Shown: positions 27,794 through 36,085 of the stretch, in pieces
Layout: every line of letters starts with the position of its first letter
How positions within the stretch are numbered: position 1 is the first letter of the stretch
Assembly (NCBI GenBank): GCA_027488215.1
Contig: JAIYCB010000039.1
Location: 29,797-93,796, forward strand
DNA: 64,000 nt
Direction of reading: 5' to 3'
From: Comamonadaceae bacterium
Lineage (GTDB): Bacteria; Pseudomonadota; Gammaproteobacteria; Burkholderiales; Burkholderiaceae_C
Position numbers and translations under genes: made by a program
The notes under the pieces: model-generated
Databases searched by the model: none
Seen by the model: the letters and a program-made list of their open reading frames with translations, nothing else
What the model was told of the DNA's origin: nothing

Positions 27794-28780
27794 ATGTCCG
27801 CAACACCAGTACCACAAAGACGGCAAAGGCTTCAAAGATCAGAGCTGGCAGTGCCGGCTACTTCCACTCGCTTTTTGACCAAGGCCCGCGACAGCGCGGC
27901 TGACGTGGTGTTCATCGACCTAGAGGACGCAGTCACCCCGCGCATGAAAGACGAAGCTCGCCGCATGGCCGTGGAGGCGCTCGCCGGTGATTGGGGTCAC
28001 AAGACCATGGCCGTCCGTATCAACGGACTGGACACGCCGTGGGCATTGGAGGATTTATTGGCCGTGGCAACACACGCACCTCGTTTGGATCTGGTACTTT
28101 TGCCTAAAGCTGGGACCGCATTTGATGTGCGCTTTGTCGACCATGTGCTGACACTTCTCGAGCGTCGGCATCAACGTGCTGAGCCGCTGGGCTTGGAGTT
28201 GTTGATCGAGACGGCCCAGGGCCTGGCCCATGCCGAAGAGATTGCATCTTCTTGCCAGCGGCTCGAAGCCATGATCTTCGGTGTGGGTGACTACTCAGTA
28301 GACATGCGCACTCAAGACCCTGTGTTTGGACGCCCCAGTGAGCGCTATGCCATCCTTACCAACGCGGATGAACAGGGAAAGCGTGAGCTGCACTGGAACG
28401 ACCAGTGGCACTTTGCCTTGGCGCGTGTAGCCAATGCCTGTCGCGCCAATGGACTGCGTGCCATTGATGGGCCTTACACCGACTTTGCAGATGCGCCTGG
28501 CTACCGCGCTGCCGCGCGCAGAGCCGCAGCCTTGGGGTTTGAGGGCAAATGGGCAATTCACCCCAGCCAGATCGAATTGGCTAACGAGATTTTTTCGCCC
28601 AGCACGCAAGATCGAGCCTGGGCTGCGCAAGTTCTGCAGTCCTTGGCAGATGCAGATGAACGTGGCGATGGCGCAGTAAATGCCGGCGGTGTGCTTGTCG
28701 ATCTAGCTCATGGCAAGCAAGCACGGCTAATTGACGAACGGTATCGATTGATAGAGCGCAACTTGCCTGGAAAAAAATGA
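27794..28780 (+). CDS. HpcH/HpaI aldolase/citrate lyase family protein (CitE-like)
   Basis: 328 residues. The CitE-type TIM barrel is recognised from RSELAVPATSTRFLTKA (CoA/substrate region), VVFIDLEDAVTP, MAVRINGLDTPWALEDL, LELLIETAQGL (metal-binding Glu) and MIFGVGDYSVDM (metal-binding Asp). WAIHPSQIELANEIFSP is the C-terminal hallmark. Such enzymes cleave or form malyl-CoA, beta-methylmalyl-CoA, citramalyl-CoA or citryl-CoA. The ATG at 27794 has GGAAAG 7 bases upstream; the longer reading from 27632 has no support. It is the first island gene and is followed by a LysR relic, so its original partner genes may be lost. Confidence 0.85.
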   Translation: MSATPVPQRRQRLQRSELAVPATSTRFLTKARDSAADVVFIDLEDAVTPRMKDEARRMAVEALAGDWGHKTMAVRINGLDTPWALEDLLAVATHAPRLDLVLLPKAGTAFDVRFVDHVLTLLERRHQRAEPLGLELLIETAQGLAHAEEIASSCQRLEAMIFGVGDYSVDMRTQDPVFGRPSERYAILTNADEQGKRELHWNDQWHFALARVANACRANGLRAIDGPYTDFADAPGYRAAARRAAALGFEGKWAIHPSQIELANEIFSPSTQDRAWAAQVLQSLADADERGDGAVNAGGVLVDLAHGKQARLIDERYRLIERNLPGKK

Positions 28781-28842
28781 GCCAATGACAAAGCATGGCG
28801 CCAGAGCAGCGAGCCTTTTATTCAGTCGGCTGCCACTTGCGC

Positions 28843-28978
28843 TCAAGCGCCCTGTGTCGCCTGCAACTCGTCAACTAACCAGTCGGTCAGCCGACGGCAA
28901 TCAAGTCGGGTCGAAAGGTGGGGCGACAGCCTCAAAAGCACGCAACGCCTTCAGCGAAGGTCGAGGGGTACGAATGGT
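28843..28978 (-). pseudogene. LysR-type regulator remnant (ends only)
   Basis: On the minus strand, bases near 28915-28975 encode RTPRPSLKALRAFEAVA, the typical N-terminus of a GcvA-type LysR protein. About 30 bases later a second frame (28843-28890) encodes LTDWLVDELQATQGA and a stop, a typical C-terminus of the same family. The intact LysR at 55547-56449 has PRPSFNALRAFEATA and LAQWLTDELKETAGP at the same places. About 270 internal residues are gone. The remnant points away from the RuBisCO-like gene, so the ancestral layout was a divergent regulator-enzyme pair. Confidence 0.75.
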
Positions 28979-29130
28979 TTCTCCAAGGAGTTGACTGCAA
29001 GCTCAAAGCATGCAGATGTTCAAAGTTAGGCTGTGAGTTTTTATCACTGACCCAGGAAATCTTATCGTTTGTTCTTGGCGACCACCGCTCCTAACATGAT
29101 TTGCACTACAGAATTGCACTTAACAGTTTT

Positions 29131-30405
29131 ATGTCGCAGCCCGTCGCCCGCCCAGAATTCATTGCCCGTTATTTCGTGGAAAGCTCAGTGCCGTCCGAGG
29201 ACATAGCGCAAGTGATCGCCGGAGAGCAATCAAGCGGTACTTTTTTAGTCCTGCCAGGTGAAACCGAAGCCCTCAAAGCCCGCTCTCGTGCGCGCGTTTT
29301 GAAAGTGGACAGATTGCCCCCGGCTGCTGAGCCTTCCTTGGCCAGCGCGTATACGGCCCGGCATGGACATACAGGCTCTTTTTACCGGGCCAACATCGAC
29401 ATTGCTTTTCCAGTAGAAAACGTCGGCGCCAATTTACCAAGTCTGCTGGCTACTGTTGCGGGTAACTTGTTCGAACTCGGCGAAGTGACCGGCTTGCGCC
29501 TCTTAGACCTTGATTTGCCCAGCGACTATGCCGCACAGTTTCTAGGCCCTGCATTTGGTGTTGAAGGTACACGCACTATGGCGGGTGTATATGGGCGCCC
29601 CATCATTGGCACTATCATCAAACCGAGCATTGGTCTGTCCGCCGAGGAGACAGCTGTGTTGGTCGATGGACTGTGCGGGGCTGGCATCGACTTCATCAAA
29701 GATGACGAGTTGATTGCCGATCCGCCTTATGAACGCTTTGCAGCGCGGCTGGCTGCGGTCATGCCTGTGCTGCACCGACATGCAGACCGCTTGGGCCGTA
29801 TGCCGATGTATGCAGTCAACATCTCTGGCTCAATTGACGACATGCTGCGCCGACATGACGCCGTGCTGGCCGCTGGCGGCACCTGCGTTATGGCAAGTAT
29901 CAACTGGGCGGGCTTTGCAGCTATTGCCCACCTGCGTCAACATGCCCAATTGCCCATCCACGGCCACCGTAACGGTTGGGGCGCCTTTACGCGCCACCCG
30001 GCTTTGGGCTTTTCGTTCAACGCCTACCAAAAGTTGTGGCGCTTGGCAGGCGTTGATCAATTGCATGTTAACGGCCTGCGCAGTAAATTTTGGGAACCTG
30101 ACGACTCCGTCATTGAATCGGCGCGCGCCCTGTTGGCGCCATTTGCTGGGCTAAGCCCGCTGATGCCGGTGTCATCCTCTGGCCAATGGGCCGGCCAAGC
30201 ACCCGATCTGTTTGCACAACTGGGATGCACCGACGTCATGCATTTAGCTGGCGGCGGAATCATTGGTCACCCAGATGGTGTTGCAGCTGGCGTGACCAGC
30301 ATGCGTGAAGGCTGGGAGGCTGCCGTAGCAGGCGAACCGCTGCACACCTATGCAGCCACACGCCCTGCACTACGGCAAGCGTTGGCTCATTTTGCCCCGG
30401 TCTGA
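29131..30405 (+). CDS. RuBisCO-like protein (form IV, acid-sugar type)
   Basis: 424 residues with the RuBisCO large-chain fold: N-terminal domain 1-135, then the TIM barrel. Active-site segments persist: K164 in GTIIKPSIGLS (equivalent to K175 of RuBisCO), the carbamylation motif K190-D-D-E193 in DFIKDDE, H277/H279/R280 in IHGHRNGWG, K319 in HVNGLRSKF aligned with loop-6 K334, and phosphate-binding VSSSGQ and AGGGIIGHP. KPS instead of KPK and the replaced His298 position argue against true CO2 fixation. RuBisCO-like proteins next to DUF1537 kinases are known from D-apionate catabolism, where they act on 3-oxo-isoapionate 4-phosphate. The ATG at 29131 was chosen; the reading from 29101 begins with TTG. 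The kinase follows after 9 bases. Confidence 0.9.
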   Translation: MSQPVARPEFIARYFVESSVPSEDIAQVIAGEQSSGTFLVLPGETEALKARSRARVLKVDRLPPAAEPSLASAYTARHGHTGSFYRANIDIAFPVENVGANLPSLLATVAGNLFELGEVTGLRLLDLDLPSDYAAQFLGPAFGVEGTRTMAGVYGRPIIGTIIKPSIGLSAEETAVLVDGLCGAGIDFIKDDELIADPPYERFAARLAAVMPVLHRHADRLGRMPMYAVNISGSIDDMLRRHDAVLAAGGTCVMASINWAGFAAIAHLRQHAQLPIHGHRNGWGAFTRHPALGFSFNAYQKLWRLAGVDQLHVNGLRSKFWEPDDSVIESARALLAPFAGLSPLMPVSSSGQWAGQAPDLFAQLGCTDVMHLAGGGIIGHPDGVAAGVTSMREGWEAAVAGEPLHTYAATRPALRQALAHFAPV

Positions 30406-30414
30406 CGCCGCATC

Positions 30415-31800
30415 ATGAGCACCTCATCTTCCGCATTGAGATTGGTTTTTTACGGTGATGATTTCACCGGCTCCACCGATGCCCTCGAGGTGTTGTGTTC
30501 AGTCGGCTGGCGCTGTGCGCTGTTCTTGCGACAACCGGATGCCAACACACTAGCGCGCCACTCAGAGCTGGATGCCATAGGTATCGCAGGTGACAGCCGC
30601 GCCATGACCCCTCTGGAAATGAATGAGCAGTTGCCTCCGGTACTGAAATGGTTGATGAACGCGGGCGCACCCGTTGTTCATTACAAAGTCTGCTCCACGT
30701 TTGACAGCTCACCCACCATCGGCAGCATTGGCCGAGTGATTGAACTGGCTCGACCGCAGCTGGCCCATGCTTGTGTGCCGGTGGTTGCCGCAACCCCCCA
30801 CTTGGCTCGCTTATGCGTTTTCGGTCATTTGTTTGCTCGCTCTGGTACCGACGGCATGATGCACCGAATCGACAGACACCCGATCATGCGGACGCACCCT
30901 GTCACGCCCATGGACGAAGCTGACTTGGCCTTGCACATCACCCTTCAAGGTGACTTTTCAATGGCCAAAGCCACGCTAGAGGATGTTCGCGCCGGGACAG
31001 CCAGGCTGCTCAAGTGCATCCAAACGGCTCAGCATCAAGGGGCTGGCGCCATCGTGATCGACGGGATGAACAGCCAAGATATGTTGAATACTGGTGAAGC
31101 GCTTTTAGCCATTGGTCAGCCGCAGCAGCCAGTTTTTGTGGTTGGCGGCTCTGGTGTGGAACACGCACTTGTCAGCGCTTGGAGCCATGTGCCAGGTGCA
31201 TCTCGTCAGCCGCCTGACTACGCACGCCAAGGCGTACCTCAAGTGCTGGCCGTTTCAGGTAGCGCGTCGGAGCTCAGTGGAAACCAGATAGCCCACGCCG
31301 TCGCCAACGGTTTTATGGGCATCGCCCTAGACACGTTACTGCTGCTGCATGAAACCCAGTGGCAAACCGCGCTAGATGCAGCTGCAGTGCAGGCAGTAGC
31401 AGCATTAAACGCTGGCTCCAGCGTAGTTTTACACACTGCACGCGGCCCGCAAGATCCGCGCATTGCTGCGGTCAGTGCAGCACTTGCTGCCCAACACAAC
31501 GACGTCCAAGCCTGTCGGCACATCACCGGGCGTGTGTTGGGTGAGCGCTTGGGTTGGCTGGTGCGTCGTATTTTGGAAGTTTGTCCACTGCAGCGCTTGC
31601 TGCTTTCGGGCGGCGACACCTCCAGCGCCATTGCGCGAGCACTGGATGTGCAAGCGATTGAAATGGCCGCTGCTCTTTCGCCCGGAGCGCCGCTGTGCCG
31701 CGTGCTAGAAAGCAGCATTGTGCCGGGCATGGAGATCGCTTTCAAGGGAGGCCAAATGGGCGGCGTCGACTTTTTCTCGCTGGCACGTGATGCTCAATAA
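30415..31800 (+). CDS. DUF1537 four-carbon acid-sugar kinase family protein
   Basis: 461 residues. The N-terminal substrate domain carries YGDDFTGSTDALE (13-25), the family signature. The C-terminal nucleotide-binding domain carries LLLSGGDTSSAIARAL (S398 onward) and FKGGQMGG. DUF1537 proteins phosphorylate 3-oxo-tetronates, threonate/erythronate or 3-oxo-isoapionate. It follows the RuBisCO-like gene by 9 bases and overlaps the hydrolase by 11. The pair fits kinase then RuBisCO-like cleavage or decarboxylation of a phosphorylated 3-oxo acid. Whether the substrate is 3-oxo-isoapionate or another branched acid sugar is not decided. Confidence 0.9.
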   Translation: MSTSSSALRLVFYGDDFTGSTDALEVLCSVGWRCALFLRQPDANTLARHSELDAIGIAGDSRAMTPLEMNEQLPPVLKWLMNAGAPVVHYKVCSTFDSSPTIGSIGRVIELARPQLAHACVPVVAATPHLARLCVFGHLFARSGTDGMMHRIDRHPIMRTHPVTPMDEADLALHITLQGDFSMAKATLEDVRAGTARLLKCIQTAQHQGAGAIVIDGMNSQDMLNTGEALLAIGQPQQPVFVVGGSGVEHALVSAWSHVPGASRQPPDYARQGVPQVLAVSGSASELSGNQIAHAVANGFMGIALDTLLLLHETQWQTALDAAAVQAVAALNAGSSVVLHTARGPQDPRIAAVSAALAAQHNDVQACRHITGRVLGERLGWLVRRILEVCPLQRLLLSGGDTSSAIARALDVQAIEMAAALSPGAPLCRVLESSIVPGMEIAFKGGQMGGVDFFSLARDAQ

Positions 31801-32650
31801 AGCCACACAGCTAATAGAACACCATTACCATCACCTTCCTGATGGTTGGGTACACTACGTCATTGCCGGTAGCGGCAAGCCACTTGTGCTGTTGCACGGT
31901 TGGCCACAAACTTGGTATGCTTGGCGCTTACTCATACCTCAGTTGGCACAGCACTTTCGCGTGATCTCGCCTGACTTAAGAGGCTTGGGCGACTCCGCCC
32001 GACCCGCTAGTGGCTTCGACAAAAAAACCATCGCAGCTGACATCGCCCACTTGCTTGAACAGGCGTTGGGTATTGAGCGCGCGTTGGTGGTCGGCCATGA
32101 CTGGGGTGGCCCAGTTGCCTTTGCATTGGCTGCCTACCACCCGGGCCTAGTCGAAAAGCTAGTCATGCTCGACGCTGCCGTACCAGGCGACGGCAGCGGG
32201 ACCTTTTCTCAAAACGGTCGGCGCTGGCATCACGCTTTCCACCAAACACTGGACCTGCCCGAGCAGCTGATTGCGGGACGCGAAGAAATTTATTACCGCT
32301 GGTTCTACGAGCACTACGGACATGTGCGAGGCGCCATCAGCGAGACGGACATCGCCGAATACATGCGCACCTACGGGCGAGCCGAGACCACGCGCACCGG
32401 CCTGGCTTACTACCGTGCCTTAGCGCAAGACGTGTCGGACAACACGGCTTTTTTGCAGAACAGCCGGTTACACATGCCGGTGCTGGCCCTCGGCGGCGGT
32501 AAGGCCTTTGGCCGTGGCGAAGAAACGTTGGCGTCTTTGCAATGTGTCGGCACCGACGTGCGCGGGGGCGTGTTGGAAGACTGCGGTCATTGGATTGCAG
32601 AGGAAAACCCTCAGCGCACCCTCGACGAATTGCAGCGCTTTTTCATTTGA
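31790..32650 (+). CDS. Alpha/beta hydrolase, epoxide hydrolase/dehalogenase type
   Basis: 286 residues. LLHGWPQTWYAW carries the HGxP oxyanion motif, and VGHDWGG gives an aspartate nucleophile (D104) instead of serine, as in epoxide hydrolases and haloalkane/haloacetate dehalogenases. The catalytic histidine is H267 in DCGHWIAEENP. The start at 31790 overlaps the kinase stop by 11 bases; no in-frame ATG nearby is better. Within an acid-sugar operon it may open a lactone or epoxide, but that is speculative. Confidence 0.82.
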   Translation: MLNKATQLIEHHYHHLPDGWVHYVIAGSGKPLVLLHGWPQTWYAWRLLIPQLAQHFRVISPDLRGLGDSARPASGFDKKTIAADIAHLLEQALGIERALVVGHDWGGPVAFALAAYHPGLVEKLVMLDAAVPGDGSGTFSQNGRRWHHAFHQTLDLPEQLIAGREEIYYRWFYEHYGHVRGAISETDIAEYMRTYGRAETTRTGLAYYRALAQDVSDNTAFLQNSRLHMPVLALGGGKAFGRGEETLASLQCVGTDVRGGVLEDCGHWIAEENPQRTLDELQRFFI

Positions 32651-32670
32651 ATGGATGGAGACAAAACCCC

Positions 32671-33471
32671 ATGGATAACGTGAGCAAAATTAGCAACATG
32701 AGCAGCAACCAAGACAACCGGCGCGTAGCTTTCGTCACTGGCGGCGCCGTTGGTATCGGTGCTGCCGTATCCGAGCACTTGGCTCGAAATGGATTGATTG
32801 TGGTGATAGCCGACCTTGACCTGCTCAAGGCCACTGAGCAGGCCAGCCGCATTCGCCAAGCTGGCGGCCAGGCGGAGCCGCTGCAAGTGGACATTGGCCA
32901 AGCCGAATCGATCGCTTCTGCGTTCGCTACAGTGCAGTCGCGGCATGGACGCTGCGACGTGTTGGTGAACAACGCGGGCATTGCCAAGACCTTTCCTTTT
33001 TTAGAGTTCCCGCTGGACAACTGGCTTGACACGATGAACATCAACTTGACTGGCACACTTTTATGCAGCCAACATGCAGGCCGAATGATGGCACAGCGTC
33101 GGTGGGGCCGCATCATCAGCATCGCCTCTGTGGCAGGCATGCGCGCCGTCGGCAAAGGCCGCACGGCTTACGGCACCTCCAAGGCAGCTGTGATCGGCCT
33201 GACCCGTCAGATGGCCGCTGAGCTTGCAGAACTCGGCATCACTGCCAATGCAGTGGCGCCTGGCCCGGTGGACACGCCCATGACCCAAGTCTTGCACTCA
33301 GTTGAATTCCGCCATCAATACACCGCAGCAATTCCTGCCAACCGCTACGGCCTGACGCAAGAAATTGCCGCCATCGTAGGTTTTCTTGCCAGTGATGAGG
33401 CTGCTTACATCAACGGCGTGGCATTGCCTGTTGATGGTGGGTTTATGGCCAGCGGAGCGCGCGGGGTCTGA
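32671..33471 (+). CDS. Short-chain dehydrogenase/reductase
   Basis: 266 residues, a classical SDR. TGGAVGIG is the cofactor motif, ADLDLLKATE suggests NAD preference (Asp after the second strand), NNAG is intact, and the catalytic Ser...YGTSK follows. The C-terminus INGVALPVDGGF is typical. The ATG at 32671 has GGAG about 10 bases upstream. It is the last gene of the RuBisCO-like/kinase/hydrolase group and would supply a 3-oxo acid by oxidising a hydroxy acid, as the oxidoreductase does in known DUF1537 pathways. Confidence 0.87.
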   Translation: MDNVSKISNMSSNQDNRRVAFVTGGAVGIGAAVSEHLARNGLIVVIADLDLLKATEQASRIRQAGGQAEPLQVDIGQAESIASAFATVQSRHGRCDVLVNNAGIAKTFPFLEFPLDNWLDTMNINLTGTLLCSQHAGRMMAQRRWGRIISIASVAGMRAVGKGRTAYGTSKAAVIGLTRQMAAELAELGITANAVAPGPVDTPMTQVLHSVEFRHQYTAAIPANRYGLTQEIAAIVGFLASDEAAYINGVALPVDGGFMASGARGV

Positions 33472-34066
33472 GGGGTCTCCTTCATCATCTGCAAAACGAT
33501 TCACCAATTTCAGCACAGGATTATCTGCGTGAATTAACCTTTTTTAAAGTCTGCAATTTTGGTTTGTCATTTTTAAACTGACACATAACCGTCTTTTTTA
33601 ATTCAGTAAAAAATTTTCTTGAGTTAATTCAGTCTCGTTCAAATTTTTTCGATCAATTCATTTTTTATTATTTAAAAAGTATTTATTCATACCATAAATA
33701 TGTTTTTTGAATTTAAATAGCGATTTTCTTTTAACAGGCTTTGCTTTAGTCTGGTCTAGCAATAATTAATTTTCGACCATCTCTAAAATCTTCGCTGAAT
33801 ATAAGCATCCAATGGGCATACTGGTTTGAATTCACCGCCATTGATTGGGTGTGCCATCTTACCCGGATAAAAGTCATCGCTACATTTAGAGCAGCCTTGC
33901 GCCACTAGACTGGCTTGAGCTGACGAAAGCGATGGAAACAACAGGGCGATGGGGATTTTTCAGGTCCCTTGTTGGGACTTTTGCCTGCACACACAGGGTA
34001 TGAAGACGCCCTCAAACGGTTTGATGCTGCACCAATTTGAGAGCGGCAGAGCAAATCAGTGCTGGT
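33472..34066. other. Intergenic region with very AT-rich core
   Basis: 595 bases between the convergent SDR and dctM genes. Bases 33540-33730 are about 25% GC, far below the rest of the window, with many T and A runs. The flank to 34066 returns to normal composition but has no credible gene. It may hold terminators for both transcripts; no clear hairpin with a T-run is seen. Confidence 0.5.
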
Positions 34067-35404
34067 TTAACGGAGCAAACGGGGCAGCCACAGCACGATT
34101 TCAGGCCAGATCAACAGCAGCGCCAGCGCACCAACTTGAACCACCATGAACTGTGACATGCCTTTGTAGATCAACCCCAGACTCCAGTTGGGCATCACAT
34201 TCTTCAAAAAGTAAGCTGACATGGCTACTGGCGGACTTAAAAACGCCGTTTGCATGTTGACAGCCACAGCGACACCAAACCACAACAACATGTCTTGCTT
34301 GGACAGCCCAAGTTCAAGGGCTTCAACAGTTGGCAAGAAGATCGGCAAGAAGATCAACACAATCGCCGGCCACTCAAAGGGCCAGCCCAAAAGGAAAATA
34401 ATGCCCATGATCACCAGCATCTTGCCCATGTCCGGTATGGGCAAGCTTGCTACCAATCCGGTGATCAGCCCCGCAGCGCCAAGCTTGGTGAAAACTGCAC
34501 CAAAAACACTGGAAGCTACTGCCAAAAACAAGACCATGCTCGATGTGGTGAGGGTGGAAATGGAAACTTCCTTGAGTCCTGCGAACGTGAGTTTGCGATA
34601 AGCAATCGCCAATAACGTTGCACCCACTGCTCCGCAAGATGCAGCCTCAGTGGCAGTGGCCATGCCAGTGAGAATGGTGCCCAACGTCGCTGCAATCAGC
34701 ACCAACAGTGGCACCACACCCGAGAAAAACTCAAACGCCAGCTTGCCTACATCGGTAATGCGCTCGTCAACGGGCACTGGGGGCCCGAGCGACGGGTTAA
34801 GCATGCTGCGAACAAGGGTGTATACGATATATAGCGTTGCCAGCATAAAGCCGGGAACGATGGCCGCTGAATACAAGTGATTGACAGGCACGCCCATGAT
34901 GGGGGCCATCACCACCAGCATCACGCTGGGTGGGATCAGAATGCCCAGAGTGCCACCCGCGGCAATGGTGCCAGCAGACAGTTTGGTGTCGTAGCCGTGC
35001 TTGAGCATCATGGGTCCTGCCAACAGCCCCAGCACCGTGACAGCCGCGCCAACGATGCCGGTTGCCATCGCAAAAACCGTCGCGGTCAACAAAACCGCCA
35101 AATAGAGCGAGCCAGGAACAGGGGCCAGGATGTTGCGAAGGGACTCGAACAACCTTTGCATCAGCCCCGCTTTTTCCACCATGAAGCCCATGAAGATGAA
35201 CAGCGGCACCGCAGGCAAGATGTCATCCTTCATGAATCCCCAGATCTGCAGGTAAGCCAGATTGAAGGTCAAATTGACACCGAGCCCAATCCCGCCAAAC
35301 ACCAGCGCGATGAACAGCAGGGTAAAAGAAATGGGCAGGCCCACAAAGATGAAGCTGACCATGCTGCCCAGCATGATCAGTCCGAGGATTTCATTAAAAG
35401 CCAC
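34067..35404 (-). CDS. dctM: TRAP transporter large permease
   Basis: 445 residues, strongly hydrophobic with about 12 transmembrane helices. DctM signatures include PLFIFMGFMVEKAGLMQRLF and GTLGILIPPSVMLVVMAP. It forms the Na+-driven transport core of a tripartite ATP-independent importer. The start is GTG at 35404 with GAGG 8 bases upstream. It follows dctQ by 20 bases. TRAP systems import carboxylates and sugar acids, which suits the neighbouring acid-sugar enzymes. Confidence 0.93.
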   Translation of the reverse strand: MAFNEILGLIMLGSMVSFIFVGLPISFTLLFIALVFGGIGLGVNLTFNLAYLQIWGFMKDDILPAVPLFIFMGFMVEKAGLMQRLFESLRNILAPVPGSLYLAVLLTATVFAMATGIVGAAVTVLGLLAGPMMLKHGYDTKLSAGTIAAGGTLGILIPPSVMLVVMAPIMGVPVNHLYSAAIVPGFMLATLYIVYTLVRSMLNPSLGPPVPVDERITDVGKLAFEFFSGVVPLLVLIAATLGTILTGMATATEAASCGAVGATLLAIAYRKLTFAGLKEVSISTLTTSSMVLFLAVASSVFGAVFTKLGAAGLITGLVASLPIPDMGKMLVIMGIIFLLGWPFEWPAIVLIFLPIFLPTVEALELGLSKQDMLLWFGVAVAVNMQTAFLSPPVAMSAYFLKNVMPNWSLGLIYKGMSQFMVVQVGALALLLIWPEIVLWLPRLLR

Positions 35405-35424
35405 AGGGGAACCTCTTTCGTGTT

Positions 35425-35976
35425 TTAAATTTCGGTTTTTTCGACACGAACCAAGACTTCACCAGTGCTGGCAGCCCATAGAGCCTTCAGCAACTCAGAG
35501 ATGCCCTGCAAGAACATCAGCAAGGCCGACAAGGGAATCACCGCGCGAAAAGGCCAAGTGACTGGACGCCACAGGCTGATCGATGAGCGTTCATTGATCG
35601 AATACGCGTACATGAGGTCGTCAATAGAGATCACAAAGATCAAAGCCATGACGGGAAGAAACAAGAAAAGGTATGAAAAGCTATCAATCATGCCTTTGGT
35701 CTTGTCAGAAAACTGGTCCCAGAAGATGTCTGTCCGAACATGTGCCCCCTTGAGCAGCGTGTAAGCAGAGCCCAACATGAAAAAAGACCCAAAAGTCATC
35801 ACAGTAATGTCTGCCGCCCACACTGTCGGGCTGTCCAGTGCGTACCGCATGAACACCTCCGTCGCATTGCCAAGGATCATGGGTATCAACAGCAGCGTGA
35901 CGACTGGCACGTACCAAGAGGTGAAACGATCAATCGTCGTGATCACGCTCCGGGAGGCGTTGAGAAGAGATGTCAC
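35425..35976 (-). CDS. dctQ: TRAP transporter small permease
   Basis: 183 residues with four predicted transmembrane helices (WYVPVVTLLLIPMILGNATE; ITVMTFGSFFMLGSAYTLLKG; LFLFLPVMALIFVISIDDLM; VIPLSALLMFLQGISELL). GAHVRTD is the conserved DctQ motif after the second helix. The start is GTG at 35976 with AGGGG 7 bases upstream. It scaffolds DctM and completes the membrane complex. Confidence 0.9.
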   Translation of the reverse strand: MTSLLNASRSVITTIDRFTSWYVPVVTLLLIPMILGNATEVFMRYALDSPTVWAADITVMTFGSFFMLGSAYTLLKGAHVRTDIFWDQFSDKTKGMIDSFSYLFLFLPVMALIFVISIDDLMYAYSINERSSISLWRPVTWPFRAVIPLSALLMFLQGISELLKALWAASTGEVLVRVEKTEI

Positions 35977-36042
35977 TTTTTGCCCCTGATGAATAAAAAA
36001 ACTTTAAATACGAACAAAATAATTTAAAAGAAGATATCGTCT

Positions 36043-36070
36043 AAAAAGGAGGCCACTGAATGTGGCCTCC
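36043..36070 (-). terminator. Internal terminator between dctP and dctQ
   Basis: GGAGGCCAC (36048-36056) and GTGGCCTCC (36062-36070) form a perfect 9-bp stem with a 5-base loop. On the minus strand it is followed by TTTTT. It lies 16 bases past the dctP stop and about 70 bases before dctQ. Partial termination here would give more binding protein than permease. Confidence 0.8.
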
Positions 36071-36085
36071 TGTCACGAGATCTTG

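Noticed and set aside
29131..30405. True CO2-fixing RuBisCO
   Set aside because: Several RuBisCO residues are replaced (KPS for KPK, the His298 position), no phosphoribulokinase is nearby, and the neighbour is an acid-sugar kinase.
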